Of a stretch of DNA of 64,000 nucleotides, positions 33,492 to 42,106 are shown piece by piece; position 1 is the stretch's first letter; each line of letters opens with the position of its first letter. The DNA is from Actomonas sp051209155. Its GTDB lineage: Bacteria; Verrucomicrobiota; Verrucomicrobiia; Opitutales; Opitutaceae. Location of the stretch: the NCBI GenBank assembly GCA_051209155.1, contig JBPJGB010000002.1. One strand, 5' to 3'. The position numbers and the translations under genes were made by a program. Under the pieces are notes generated by a model, which saw only the letters and a program-made list of their open reading frames with translations, made no database searches and was not told where the DNA came from.

Positions 33492-34196
33492 TTACGAATC
33501 GGTGGAAGCTGAGGCGGGCGCCGCCGCCTGGTGGGCGCTGAGGTTGCGCAGGAAGACGATGAGGAAGCCGAGACCGCGGCGCATCTCGGGCTTGTTGACC
33601 TCGCGGAAGGCCTTCCAGAAGGAGTATTCCTCGACGGTGTTGAAATCGATCTTGCGGTAGATCTCGGTCGCGTTGTCGACCGCCTCCAGCATCTCGGGCT
33701 GGGTGAGGTTCTTGATGGTGTGGAGGATGGTGGTGGCGTTGTTGGCCAGCAGGCGGACGTCCTCGACCGAGAACTCGGCGACGATGTTGTCGAAGGCCCG
33801 GAGGAGCTCGCGGCCTTTTTCGAAGTAGCCCTTGTGTTCGAGGTCATCGAGTTGGCTGAGCGTGTCGCTCATGAGGGCCTTGCCGAGCGGGGCGGCGTCG
33901 GCGAGGAAGGCGCGCGCGCTCTCCAACTGCACGAGCATGTCGTTGAGCGCGTTGGTGGAGCGGAGGAGGCGTTTGCCGAGGTCGGTGAAGTCGCCGGTCT
34001 GGACGAAGGGGGCGACGTCTTCGAGTTCGTGGACGGTGGTGGCGAAGAGGTCCTTGGCCACACGGGAGAGGTCTTCTTTGAGTTCCTCGACCTCGCGACG
34101 CAGGCGGCGCACCTCGTCGACCTCGGTGAGCACCAAGTCGAGCTTGGTGTCGAGGGCCTCGAGGCGGGCTTCGAGGGTGGGGGCTGCGGTGGTCAT
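33492..34196 (-). CDS. DUF1641 domain-containing protein
   Basis: The 234-residue protein has an N-terminal coiled coil (about 5-45; LEALDTKLDLVLTEVDEVRRLRREVEELKEDLSRVAKD). A helical region with the DUF1641-like stretch NATTILHTIKNLTQPEMLEAVDNATEIY follows, and KPEMRRGLGFLIVFLRNLS near the C-terminus. The family is associated with NAD(P)/FAD oxidoreductases and formate dehydrogenase genes, but its activity is unknown. It lies between the SQR-like flavoprotein (31 bases upstream) and the TusE-like gene (20 bases downstream), which points to assembly with, or sulfur transfer from, the SQR. Confidence 0.82.
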   Translation of the reverse strand: MTTAAPTLEARLEALDTKLDLVLTEVDEVRRLRREVEELKEDLSRVAKDLFATTVHELEDVAPFVQTGDFTDLGKRLLRSTNALNDMLVQLESARAFLADAAPLGKALMSDTLSQLDDLEHKGYFEKGRELLRAFDNIVAEFSVEDVRLLANNATTILHTIKNLTQPEMLEAVDNATEIYRKIDFNTVEEYSFWKAFREVNKPEMRRGLGFLIVFLRNLSAHQAAAPASASTDS

Positions 34197-34227
34197 GGCG
34201 GCAGGGCTTTGAAGGGTGGAAGCGTGC

Positions 34228-35457
34228 TCAGCGGTGTTTGCCGGCCATGGTCATCTCGGCCTCGATCGGGAGCTCGGCGCCGCGCAGCAGGAGGTTCCAG
34301 TAGACCCAGCGGAACATCATCTTGCCGTAGTGGTTGGTGCGGGTCTCCTCGAGGAGGGAGAAGGGGCCGATGCCGGGCAGGGGGAACTTTCCGGGCAGAG
34401 GCTCGGTGTCGTAGTTGAAATCGATGAGCAGCCCCTTGTTGAAGCCGGATTCGATGAAGCAGTTGGCGTGGCCGTCGAAGTGGCCGCGGAGCGGTTGTTC
34501 GTCGATGGCCGCGAGGATGTTCTCGTAGAGGATGTCGGCCTGGAAGTGGGCCACGGAGCCGGCCTTGGAGGACGGCAGGTCGGTGGCGTCGCCAAGCACG
34601 AAGATGTTGTCGGCCACCCGGGAACGCAGGGTGTGTTTGTCGGTGGGGATGAAGTTCAACTCGTCGCCGAAACCGGAGCGGGCGATGGATTCGTCGCCCA
34701 TGTTGACCGGCACGCTGACGAGCAGGTCGTAGGGCACCTCGCGCTCGTCCCAGGAGACGATCTTGTTGGCCTCGGCGTCGACGGAGCCGATGGAGAAATC
34801 GGCGGTGAGGTGGATGTTCTTGCGATCGAGGAAGTCGCCGAGGAGTTCGGCGGCCTTGGGTTTGGTGAAGGCGCCGGGCAGCGGCGTCACGTAGTCGATC
34901 TCGACCTTGTCGCGGATGCCGCGCTCGGTGAACCACCAGTCGGCGAGGAAGGCGAACTCCAGCGGGGCGACCGGGCACTTGATGGGCATCTCGGCGATGT
35001 TGATGACGAGGCGGCCGCCCTCCCAGTGCTTGAGGTGGCGAGCGAGCGCGGTGGCGCCCTCGAGGGTGTAGAAATCGAAGATGTTGCGGCGCCAGCCTTC
35101 GCCCTCGAGGCCTTCGGTTTCCGAGGGCACGGGGCGTGCGCCGGTCGCGATGATGAGGTAGTCGTAGCCGAGCACGCGGCCGTCGAGCAGGCGGACCTGG
35201 TTCTTCTCGGGATCGATGACGTCGATGCCGGCGTAGACGACGTCGATGCCGCGCGGCAGGTAGTCGCGGCGGGGTTTCACGATGTCGCGCGGCTGATAGA
35301 TGCCGAAGGGAACGAAGAGGTAACCGGGCTGGTAGTGATGCTCGCCGTCGCGATCGACCACCGTGATCTGCCACGAGTCACGGTCGAGGGCGCCGGCCAA
35401 CTTGTTGGCCATTATGGTGCCGGCGGTGCCGGCTCCGAGGATCAGCAGTTTTTTCAT
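34228..35457 (-). CDS. Sulfide:quinone-reductase-like FAD-dependent oxidoreductase
   Basis: The 409-residue flavoprotein has an N-terminal dinucleotide motif (LLILGAGTAGTIMANKL), the second FAD strand with LLDGRVLGYDYLIIATGARP, and a C-terminal FAD motif VADNIFVLGDATDLPSSKAG. Cysteines are in MPIKCPVAPLEFAF, placed where SQR enzymes have a catalytic Cys (KCPxxP), and in HANCFIESG. The C-terminus has the hydrophobic WVYWNLLLRG for membrane association. It should oxidise sulfide to sulfane sulfur with quinone as acceptor. It leads the DUF1641-TusE-DsrE operon. A dyad resembling the one at arsR lies 35 bases upstream. Confidence 0.88.
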   Translation of the reverse strand: MKKLLILGAGTAGTIMANKLAGALDRDSWQITVVDRDGEHHYQPGYLFVPFGIYQPRDIVKPRRDYLPRGIDVVYAGIDVIDPEKNQVRLLDGRVLGYDYLIIATGARPVPSETEGLEGEGWRRNIFDFYTLEGATALARHLKHWEGGRLVINIAEMPIKCPVAPLEFAFLADWWFTERGIRDKVEIDYVTPLPGAFTKPKAAELLGDFLDRKNIHLTADFSIGSVDAEANKIVSWDEREVPYDLLVSVPVNMGDESIARSGFGDELNFIPTDKHTLRSRVADNIFVLGDATDLPSSKAGSVAHFQADILYENILAAIDEQPLRGHFDGHANCFIESGFNKGLLIDFNYDTEPLPGKFPLPGIGPFSLLEETRTNHYGKMMFRWVYWNLLLRGAELPIEAEMTMAGKHR

Positions 35458-35491
35458 GGCAAGGCAGGAGTTAAGGGCGGTGGTTTACTAT

Positions 35492-35507
35492 ATGCTTATA
35501 TGATCAT
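35492..35507. promoter_or_regulatory. Candidate ArsR operator upstream of SQR (site 1)
   Basis: ATGCTTATATGATCAT is a 16-base dyad (12 of 16 positions symmetric) inside an AT-rich promoter stretch (ttactatatgcttatatgatcataaaaact) just before the SQR start. Aligned at the centre it shares the ATG....ATAT....CAT frame with site 2 at 37163 and site 3 at 56775. It is the weakest of the three. Confidence 0.45.
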
Positions 35508-35638
35508 AAAAACTCGAAAGCGGAAGCCGCAAACCTGTGCGTATCTTGGCAAAACATGAGCGGAGTCGCGGTGCAGGGATCGGTTGGCGGCGGCCGCACC
35601 GGGGCGAGGTGGTGGTCTCGCTTCCGGTGAGTCAGGTC

Positions 35639-37045
35639 CTAGAAGCGGTAGCCATACATGACCTGCAAATTGAGTTGGCTGTGGCTGACGGTGACACCGT
35701 AGCCGCTGGTCAGCTTCTTTTCCGGTGCCCAGGCAATGGATACATCCAGACTGTTGCGATCGTCGAAGGCGTAGCCAAAGCCGCCGGTGAAGTGGCTTTC
35801 GATGATCGCGGGGAAGAGGCAGTTGAGGTAGCGGTTGGGCACGGGGTTGGAGCCGTAGTTGTAGCCACCGCGGAGCGTGAGCTGCGGGGTCACGCGGTAG
35901 GCGGCGCCGAGTTGAATGATCGTCTGGTCATCCCAGTCCTGGTAGAGCACGGCGTCCATGACCGCGCCGGCGAAGCCGCCGTTGACGGCGGGGTTGTTGT
36001 CGGCGGTGAAGCTCATGGCGAACTGCTGCATGACGTCGGCCCAAAAGACGTGGCGCAGGTCGGCGACGAAGAGCCAATCGCTGTTCGGCCGGTAGGCGAA
36101 ACCCGCGCCGAGCATGGCGGGCCATTCGAAATCGTCGACCTTGATGGTCCCCTGCAACGCCTGCGGCATGGCGCCCATGCCGGGAATGTTGAGCTGGAAG
36201 GCGAGGCTGTTGCCCGGGGCATCGAGGTCGCCGAGGTCGGTCTGGCTGTGGTAGGTGAGGCCGAAAGTGAGTTCGTCGTTCACCAGGTAGGTGAGACCGA
36301 TTTTGCCGGCCACGCCGTAGCCCTGCGCCTCGCCGGTGAAGTCGGACGAGTTGCTGAAGTTGAAGTAGGCGTAGTCGACGTTGGTGCCGGCCGGCAGGGT
36401 CATCATCATCTGCGAGAAGCCCTGCACGAGCGAGCCGGAGGCGCGGCCGAAGTTCTGCTGGGTGGGGTTGACCAGGTCAAAGAACTGAGCGCCGCTCATC
36501 GCCATTTGCAGGTCCATGCCGGCCCAGATGAAATCGGCGGTGGCGCCGAGGTGGAGTCGATCGTTGACCCGGTAGGCGAGGGGCAGGATGGCGCGACCGA
36601 CGGAGACCTCGGTGCGGTTGACGAGGTTGAAGCCGAGTCCGCGCCAGGAGTCGGGTTCGTATTCGCAGCCCATGCCACCCTGGCCAAACACGGCCAGGCC
36701 GTAAACCAGTTCGCCGGAGCGGCGGGTGTAGCCGAACGCGGGCATGAGAAAGGAGGTGGCGGTGGAATCGGCGGCGACACCGTTCGGGCTGGTGGCGGTG
36801 ATGTCGGGCCCCAGAATGCCAAAGGCGAGATCGAGGCGGGCGGCCTCTTCCATGAGGGAGAGCGTGGCGGGGTTGTTGATGACGCCAGCCGTGCCATTGT
36901 CGTAGGCGAAGGAGGCGCCGCCCATGCCGGTGGCGACCGGCCCGTAGCCCTCCATGTTCATGCCGTTGGTGGCGAATACGGCGGGTGAAAACACAAGTGC
37001 GACCAACGTCGCGAGGGCGAACGAACGGTGAAACGGGGATTTCAT
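35639..37045 (-). CDS. FadL/OmpP1/TodX-family outer-membrane transport protein
   Basis: The 468-residue protein has a signal peptide (FALATLVALVFSPAVFA) followed by the FadL N-terminal hatch signature TNGMNMEGYGPVATGMGGASFAYDNGTAGVINNPA. A C-terminal beta-barrel with repeated aromatic strands ends in QVMYGYRF, the terminal Phe of outer-membrane proteins. FadL-type channels pass hydrophobic compounds; members near sulfur genes may pass other lipophilic molecules. It precedes the SQR operon on the same strand, 181 bases upstream, and has its own palindrome at 37163 about 117 bases before its start. Confidence 0.92.
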   Translation of the reverse strand: MKSPFHRSFALATLVALVFSPAVFATNGMNMEGYGPVATGMGGASFAYDNGTAGVINNPATLSLMEEAARLDLAFGILGPDITATSPNGVAADSTATSFLMPAFGYTRRSGELVYGLAVFGQGGMGCEYEPDSWRGLGFNLVNRTEVSVGRAILPLAYRVNDRLHLGATADFIWAGMDLQMAMSGAQFFDLVNPTQQNFGRASGSLVQGFSQMMMTLPAGTNVDYAYFNFSNSSDFTGEAQGYGVAGKIGLTYLVNDELTFGLTYHSQTDLGDLDAPGNSLAFQLNIPGMGAMPQALQGTIKVDDFEWPAMLGAGFAYRPNSDWLFVADLRHVFWADVMQQFAMSFTADNNPAVNGGFAGAVMDAVLYQDWDDQTIIQLGAAYRVTPQLTLRGGYNYGSNPVPNRYLNCLFPAIIESHFTGGFGYAFDDRNSLDVSIAWAPEKKLTSGYGVTVSHSQLNLQVMYGYRF

Positions 37046-37506
37046 GGCAAGGCAGCGCGCGGGGCGCATTGAGGGTTTTGGTTGAACGGTTGGTTCTCCT
37101 CTTAGCTTCGGCGCAATTAGCCAAACTTACCCTGCGTCTATTGCCGTATAAGCATCACATATTGCGCATATGCGCAGAAACCGATGTAAATGCCGCGATC
37201 GGGCCGACGCTTGCCGCGGGATTGTGCGGACCGGGCGCATGAACCGCGGTGCACGCTATGCAACCGGTCGACCTACCTAAATTTGTGTAAAATAGGCGTT
37301 CGAGTTCTGGTTTTAGTTAACCGATTCCTTCTGCAGCGGGACGACCCCGTCTTACCATCCAGTTCCAATTTTCGGTGAAGTTGAGTCGACTTCATCGGGA
37401 GCCCGGGGCCGTCAGCGTGAAGGCCAGTGCGCTGGCGGCCCAAACTTTTTCAAGGCCCGGAGCCGTCGCGGCGGGCGATCGGGCTCGCCCCCGGCCGGAA
37501 TTTCGC
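37046..37506. other. Intergenic region between fadL and the DUF3667 gene
   Basis: No convincing gene lies in these 461 bases. They hold the promoter side of fadL, the perfect palindrome at 37163-37176, and a less symmetric GTATAAGCAT element at 37146-37155 similar to the complement of part of site 1. A GTG-started extension of the DUF3667 gene could begin at 37375 but is proline/alanine-rich and unlikely. Confidence 0.6.
37163..37176. promoter_or_regulatory. Perfect 14-bp palindrome TGCGCATATGCGCA, candidate ArsR operator (site 2)
   Basis: The palindrome TGCGCATATGCGCA is perfect. It matches TGCGCATATACGTA in the arsR/DUF2892 intergenic region at 12 of 14 bases. It lies about 117 bases upstream of fadL. 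The shared core across 19 kb is the best evidence for a common regulator. Confidence 0.6.
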
Positions 37507-38298
37507 ATGCTGGGGAGCGTGAGCACCGCACCTGACCCGGGCGCCCCGCCGCCGCCATCGCCGTCTTCGGTCGTCCGTTCTGACCTTCCGGTTGCGCCAC
37601 CCGCCGAAGTTGAAGTGACTGAAACCCGCACGTTGCGGCGTCTCGGCTGGGGGTTGGTGGGCGATGCCTTCCTGAGTTTCATCGCGGCGGAGAAGGGGTT
37701 TCTCTTCACGATGCGCGCCTTCCTGCGGGAGCCGCGCGTGGCGTTTGAGGATTACCTCGGGGCCGGGCGTTTGCGCTACAGCAACCCGATCAAGCTGGTG
37801 ATCTTTCTGGCGGCAATCGCGACCTTCCTGAACTACCAGTTCGGCACCTTTGTGGATATCTCGGAGGGTTTCGCAAACCAGGCCGCGGAGGCGGGCGAAG
37901 AAGCGGCGCGCACCGCGGAGAAGCTGGCGGCGATGGATCAGTTTTTCCGCCAGAACTACAACCTGATGCTGCTGGCCTCGCTGCCGGTTCTGGCGCTGGT
38001 GAGTCGCCTGTTGTATTGGAAAAGGGCCTACAACTGGATGGAGCACCTTGCGCTCAACAGCTTCATCTTCGCGGTCTACACCGTGGCTTATCTGCTCATT
38101 CTGGGCCCGATGGCGTTGTTTCCGCCGATCGGCCTGCTCTACGTGGTGGTGTCGGTCGCCTACCAAACGTGGGCCTATCGGCGGACCCTCGGCCCCGGAT
38201 GGATTAGAGCGTTTCTCGCCACCACGCTGAGTTATGTGGCTTATCTGGTGGTGTTCATGTTGACGGTCTCCGCCTGGATGCTGATGCGGGTGAGTTGA
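37507..38298 (+). CDS. DUF3667-like membrane protein
   Basis: The 263-residue protein has a proline-rich cytoplasmic N-terminus, then a DUF3667-type block FLFTMRAFLREPRVAFEDYLGAGRLRYSNPIKLVIFLAAIATFL (family frame: xTxRxLLxxPxxxxxxYxxGxRxxYxxPxxF). Four TM segments follow (about 115-140, 175-192, 205-233, 235-258). No zinc-ribbon Cys pair is present at the N-terminus, unlike some members. Function is unknown. ATG 37507 (MLGSVSTAP) was chosen, with GGGGAG a few bases ahead of the alternative GTG at 37519. It is divergent from fadL. Confidence 0.72.
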   Translation: MLGSVSTAPDPGAPPPPSPSSVVRSDLPVAPPAEVEVTETRTLRRLGWGLVGDAFLSFIAAEKGFLFTMRAFLREPRVAFEDYLGAGRLRYSNPIKLVIFLAAIATFLNYQFGTFVDISEGFANQAAEAGEEAARTAEKLAAMDQFFRQNYNLMLLASLPVLALVSRLLYWKRAYNWMEHLALNSFIFAVYTVAYLLILGPMALFPPIGLLYVVVSVAYQTWAYRRTLGPGWIRAFLATTLSYVAYLVVFMLTVSAWMLMRVS

Positions 38299-38326
38299 GC
38301 CTGGCAGTCGCCAACCGGAGCACGTC

Positions 38327-39250
38327 TCAGAGCCGACCACCGAGGCGCACCAAGAGATCCCGGGTGAGGCGGATGCCGGTGTCGGCGTCGATCTCGTCGC
38401 CCTCGTATTCGATGTCGATCGTGCCGGAGAAACCGCTGTCCTTCACGATCTGCATGAGGCGGCGGAAATCCATGGTGTTCTCTTCACCATCACTGCCGAA
38501 ATGGAAGGTCTTGCCGCTCACGCCCTTGGCGTAGGGCACCGACTGGGCGGTGCCGAGGTAGGGGTCATAGGCCCAGCCTTGGCGGCGATCGCCGTAGTTG
38601 CCGAAGTCCGGCAGGGTGCCGACGCGCGGGTGGCCGACGAGATCCATGAGGGCGGCGAGCCAGGCGCCGTTGGAGGAAAGGCCGCCGTGGGGTTCGACGA
38701 TCACGTTGAGCCCGTAGGTTTCGCCGCGTCGGCAAAGGCGGCGCAGTCCATCGGCGGTGCGATCCAGTTGCGTGCCATAGCTCTCGCTCGCTTCGGAAAA
38801 GGCGTTCACCCGGATCGCGTGGCAACCGAGGGTGCGGGCGGCCTCGAGCCAGGGTTCGTGGGCGTCGATGGAAGCCTGTTGTTTGGTGGGGTCGGGGTCG
38901 CCGAGGCGGCCGCAGCGGTCGCACATGATGAGCACATTGCGCACGCCCTCGCCATCGGAGACGCGTTTCAGTTCGGCGGTCACGGTTTGGGTGAACCCTT
39001 CGAGGTAGAACTGGTTGACGTATTCGACCGCGTTAACGCCGAAGTCCTGTTTCGCGATCTGGGCGAAACGCAGCTTGTCGCGGGCGCCGCTCCAGAAGTC
39101 CTTGTTGAGCGACCACTGGGCGAGGGAGATGTCGAACCAGGTTGCGTCGTCCGCGGGTGAAGACGTCGTGGCGGCCGGCAGGCGGGAAGCGGTGATGGAG
39201 GCGGCGGCGAGTCCGAGCGCGGACTTCACAAAGGTGCGGCGGGAGGACAT
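38327..39250 (-). CDS. Sugar phosphate isomerase/epimerase-family protein, Tat-exported
   Basis: The 307-residue protein has a twin-arginine-type signal (SSRRTFVKSALGLAAASITASRLPAA), then a TIM-barrel of the AP-endonuclease 2 superfamily. Visible metal-ligand strands include IVEPHGGLSSNG and the C-terminal GTIDIEYEGDE. These xylose-isomerase-like enzymes act on sugars or cyclitols, and exported forms are frequent in Verrucomicrobiota and Planctomycetes. The substrate is unknown. The gene is tail-to-tail with DUF3667 (28-base gap). Confidence 0.85.
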   Translation of the reverse strand: MSSRRTFVKSALGLAAASITASRLPAATTSSPADDATWFDISLAQWSLNKDFWSGARDKLRFAQIAKQDFGVNAVEYVNQFYLEGFTQTVTAELKRVSDGEGVRNVLIMCDRCGRLGDPDPTKQQASIDAHEPWLEAARTLGCHAIRVNAFSEASESYGTQLDRTADGLRRLCRRGETYGLNVIVEPHGGLSSNGAWLAALMDLVGHPRVGTLPDFGNYGDRRQGWAYDPYLGTAQSVPYAKGVSGKTFHFGSDGEENTMDFRRLMQIVKDSGFSGTIDIEYEGDEIDADTGIRLTRDLLVRLGGRL

Positions 39251-39352
39251 GGGGCGGGGTGTTTTTGAGGTTGGCCCGAGGGCGGACGGAGGCAGGCTGG
39301 GTGGTGACTGGCCGTCCTGCGAGTTTGTTTACCCCCATCTCTTTTGATCGTG

Positions 39353-40591
39353 ATGAAAAACGTTGTGCTGTCAGTTGTGTTGGTGATGAGCGTGGCCGCT
39401 CACGCGGCCCTGTGGTGGAGTCGCCCGACGGCTCCGGAAACCGATCAAATCGCACCGGCGGCCGTGGCCGCTGCGGCGGCGGTCGAAAAGTCGGCCACAG
39501 CCGATGATCAAGCGGCAGCGGAGCTTCCAGTTGAGGCCGCCGGTCCGGCTTGGCCAAGGCTGGCGACCTTGGAGCTCGATCAATGGGTCCCCCGTCTGCG
39601 CGAGGCGGGTTTCCCGCCGCACCTGGTGCGCGCGCTGGTGGCGGCCGAGGTGCGCGAATCCCATCGCGCAGAATTGGAGGAGTTGGCGGCGCAGGTGACG
39701 GACTTCCGGTATTGGGATCACGCGGACATTCAGTATCTGCCGAAACTGGCCCGGGCCTCCGCGCGTCTGCACGATGCGATCAATGCCGAGGTGGACGGGC
39801 TGCTTGGCCAGCCCGCTCCGGCGGATCCGTTTCGCGAGGCGATCGACCGGCGGCGTTACGGCCCGTTGCCCAGCGACGTGCTCACGCGCCTCAAAGCGAT
39901 CGAGAGCGATTACCAGGACATCAGCGCCGAAATCTACCAAAGCAATGGCAGCGTCATGACGCCCGAGGACATGAAACAGCTCCGCTACCTGGAGGAGGAA
40001 AAGGCCCGCGATTTTGCTGAGCTCCTCACGCCGGAGCAGTTGCTCGAATACAAACTGCGCGCGGATCAAGACGCGAACATGCTGCGCAATCGCCTCGGCA
40101 TCATGCACGTGACCGAGGAGGAGTTCCGCCTCATCTACGAGGCCAATGCCGCGTTGTTGGAGCAGGGCGGGGGTCTCCAGTTCGGGGTGTGGGATCCGGA
40201 ACGGCAGCAGGCTCAAAGTCAGGCGCTGCGGGAGGCGGTGGCGGCGCAGCTCCCACCCGAGCGGATGGCGTTGCTGGAGCAGGCGCTGGATCCGCAGATG
40301 TCGATGATCAACAACATCGCCGCGCGCTTTGACCTGTCCGCGCAGGTGGCGCGCGACGCGCGAGACGTGCAAAGCAGCACCATCCAGGAGGTGCTCAAAC
40401 TGCGCAACGACCGGGCCCTGTCCGAGGCGGAGAAGCAGCTCAAACTGGACGTGATGCGGGACGAGACGGTCCGCAAACTGCAAGGCATGTTGGGCCCCGA
40501 CGCCTATGCCGCTTACGAGGGCATGAACGGGCACTGGCTCAAGTCATTCTTCGCGCCGGCCCCGCGGCCTACCCCGCCGGGAGGCGGTTGA
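39353..40591 (+). CDS. Hypothetical exported protein, helical, unknown family
   Basis: This 412-residue protein has an N-terminal signal anchor (KNVVLSVVLVMSVAAHAALWW) and an Ala-rich linker, and is otherwise charged and helical with Leu, Gln, Arg and Glu. Recurrent blocks such as LEEEKARDFAELLTPEQLLEYKLR and KLQGMLGPDAYAAYEGM resemble each other in pattern (LxPxxxxxYxxR). This suggests a repeated helical unit like the Spy/LTXXQ-type sensors, though no LTxxQ motif is seen. No catalytic residues are evident. The ATG at 39353 follows a GATCGTG stretch; earlier GTG/TTG starts add only three residues. Confidence 0.65.
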   Translation: MKNVVLSVVLVMSVAAHAALWWSRPTAPETDQIAPAAVAAAAAVEKSATADDQAAAELPVEAAGPAWPRLATLELDQWVPRLREAGFPPHLVRALVAAEVRESHRAELEELAAQVTDFRYWDHADIQYLPKLARASARLHDAINAEVDGLLGQPAPADPFREAIDRRRYGPLPSDVLTRLKAIESDYQDISAEIYQSNGSVMTPEDMKQLRYLEEEKARDFAELLTPEQLLEYKLRADQDANMLRNRLGIMHVTEEEFRLIYEANAALLEQGGGLQFGVWDPERQQAQSQALREAVAAQLPPERMALLEQALDPQMSMINNIAARFDLSAQVARDARDVQSSTIQEVLKLRNDRALSEAEKQLKLDVMRDETVRKLQGMLGPDAYAAYEGMNGHWLKSFFAPAPRPTPPGGG

Positions 40592-40757
40592 GCGGTTGGT
40601 CGGATTAGGATTCATTTTGCGGGATTGCGCTGCGCATGAGGACAACTCATGCGCGAGTTCGGCCAAAGCGTGACGAGTCGGCCAGGCGGGCTTTGCGCTA
40701 GGGTGCGGTCCGTCGCCCATCCCAAGACCGTGGCGGCGGACCCAACACCTTGTAACT

Positions 40758-41390
40758 ATGAACAAATCCCGCTTCGCTTTGCTGGGAGCCTTGGCCCTCG
40801 GCATCGCTTCCGCTTCCTCTCTCTTTGCCGCCGGCCCATGGTCGGTGCGCCTGCGCGCCACGTATTTGGAAACCGTGGACAAATCTGCGGCCTTCTCGGC
40901 CTTGGGCATCAACTTTGCCGCCGACTCTGTGGTCGTGACCGACAAGTTCATTCCGGAGATCGACATCGACTACGCGATCAACGACGTGCTCAGCGCGGAG
41001 CTCGTGCTCACGATCCCGCAGAAGCACGGCGTCGACCTCACCGGCGCCGGTCACCTCGGTTCGTTCAAGCACCTGCCGCCAACGCTGCTGCTGCAGTATC
41101 ACCCCAACACCGGCAGCGCCTTTGAGCCCTACCTTGGCGTGGGCGTGAACTTCACTCTCATCTTTGACGACAACCTTTCGGTCGCCGGCGTGCCGCTGAA
41201 GCTCGAAAACTACAGTCTGGGCCTCGCGGCACAGGCGGGCTTCGACTACCGCATCGATGAGCAATGGTCCTTCAACGTCGACGTGAAGCGCGCCGCGATT
41301 CGCTCCGACGTGCTGGCTGGTGGCGCCAAGCTCACCACCGCCAAGCTCGACCCTTGGCTCTGGGCCGTGGGTCTCAAATACGACTTCTGA
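40758..41390 (+). CDS. ompW: OmpW-family outer-membrane protein
   Basis: The 210-residue protein has a signal peptide (FALLGALALGIASASSLFAAG) and then WSVRLRATYLETVDKSAAF, the OmpW opening. It continues with FIPEIDIDYAINDVLSAELVL (OmpW YFxTDNL analogue), LPPTLLLQYHPNTGSAFEPYLGVGVNF and the C-terminal WLWAVGLKYDF ending in Phe. It forms an 8-stranded barrel passing small hydrophobic compounds. It stands alone with its own strong terminator at 41437. Confidence 0.93.
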   Translation: MNKSRFALLGALALGIASASSLFAAGPWSVRLRATYLETVDKSAAFSALGINFAADSVVVTDKFIPEIDIDYAINDVLSAELVLTIPQKHGVDLTGAGHLGSFKHLPPTLLLQYHPNTGSAFEPYLGVGVNFTLIFDDNLSVAGVPLKLENYSLGLAAQAGFDYRIDEQWSFNVDVKRAAIRSDVLAGGAKLTTAKLDPWLWAVGLKYDF

Positions 41391-41436
41391 GACGCGGGTA
41401 ACGTCTCAGCGCGGACGCAGTTGTGTCCGTTGGTCC

Positions 41437-41468
41437 GGCGCCGGGTTGATGGAACCCGGCGCCTTTTC
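41437..41468 (+). terminator. Rho-independent terminator of ompW
   Basis: GGCGCCGGGTT (41437-41447) and AACCCGGCGCC (41453-41463) form an 11-base perfect stem followed by TTTTCG. It lies 46 bases past the ompW stop. Confidence 0.93.
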
Positions 41469-41502
41469 GTATCTGGCTGCCAACGCGTTGTTTGCCTTCT
41501 GT

Positions 41503-41520
41503 CTAGTGTGAATACACTAG
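41503..41520. promoter_or_regulatory. Palindrome CTAGTGT-GAAT-ACACTAG
   Basis: The two 7-base perfect arms with a 4-base centre lie about 84 bases upstream of the STAS-like gene. The AT-rich surroundings and symmetry fit an operator. No local regulator gene is recognisable. Confidence 0.45.
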
Positions 41521-41604
41521 GGAAATTTCCGAAAAGGATGCCGAGACCCGACGCCCGTTGACAGGACCCGCCTGGGCCGAAAGCTCCCGCGCTTTCGTCC
41601 GCGC

Positions 41605-42039
41605 ATGATTTCCTTCTGCCAACTGCCTGAGCATCGCCTCAGCATTGTGAAACTCCAAGGCCGGGTGGAGTTTGCGGAAGTCCTGCGCTACCTCCACCTC
41701 CGCTTGGCCGACACCACCCGACCGCCACCGGGTGGCATGGACAGCTTGATTGATCTGCGCGAACTGGAAAACACCCACACCTACGACGAGGTGTCACAGC
41801 TCAGCGATTTGCTGCGGCAGGCAGTTAAGAGTTGGGGGGACAAACGGGTGGCGATGCTCGTGCACCGCGATGCGCACTACGGCGTAAGCCGTATGTTCGG
41901 GATGGTGATGACCGCGCGCACCGAAGTGAACATCAGCATCTTTCGTTCGATCGAGGATGCCTCCGAGTGGTTGAACCACCCGCTGGCGACGCTCATGGCC
42001 GAGACCCCGCCCGATCAGTGGCAGACGCCCCTGGCCTAG
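41605..42039 (+). CDS. STAS/SpoIIAA-like protein
   Basis: The 144-residue protein has a strand pattern starting LSIVKLQGRVEFAEVLRYLHLRLAD, then SLIDLRELENTHTYDEV, WGDKRVAMLVHRDAHYGVSRMFGMVM and FRSIEDASEWLNHP. This is the alpha/beta layout of SpoIIAA/STAS-like proteins seen in many environmental bacteria, where RVAVVAxxxxxYGxxRMF is recurrent. No conserved phosphoacceptor Ser is clear. Role may be signalling or lipid/quinone binding. It is first of three same-strand genes. Confidence 0.65.
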   Translation: MISFCQLPEHRLSIVKLQGRVEFAEVLRYLHLRLADTTRPPPGGMDSLIDLRELENTHTYDEVSQLSDLLRQAVKSWGDKRVAMLVHRDAHYGVSRMFGMVMTARTEVNISIFRSIEDASEWLNHPLATLMAETPPDQWQTPLA

Positions 42040-42106
42040 TGATCGATGGGTGCGGGAAACTGCACGACGCTCCTGACAGCGCGGTGGGGCCGGTTTAACT
42101 TGGGGT

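Noticed and set aside
37375..37506. GTG-started extension of the DUF3667 protein
   Set aside because: Low-complexity translation with no conserved feature; the ATG at 37507 or GTG at 37519 is preferable.
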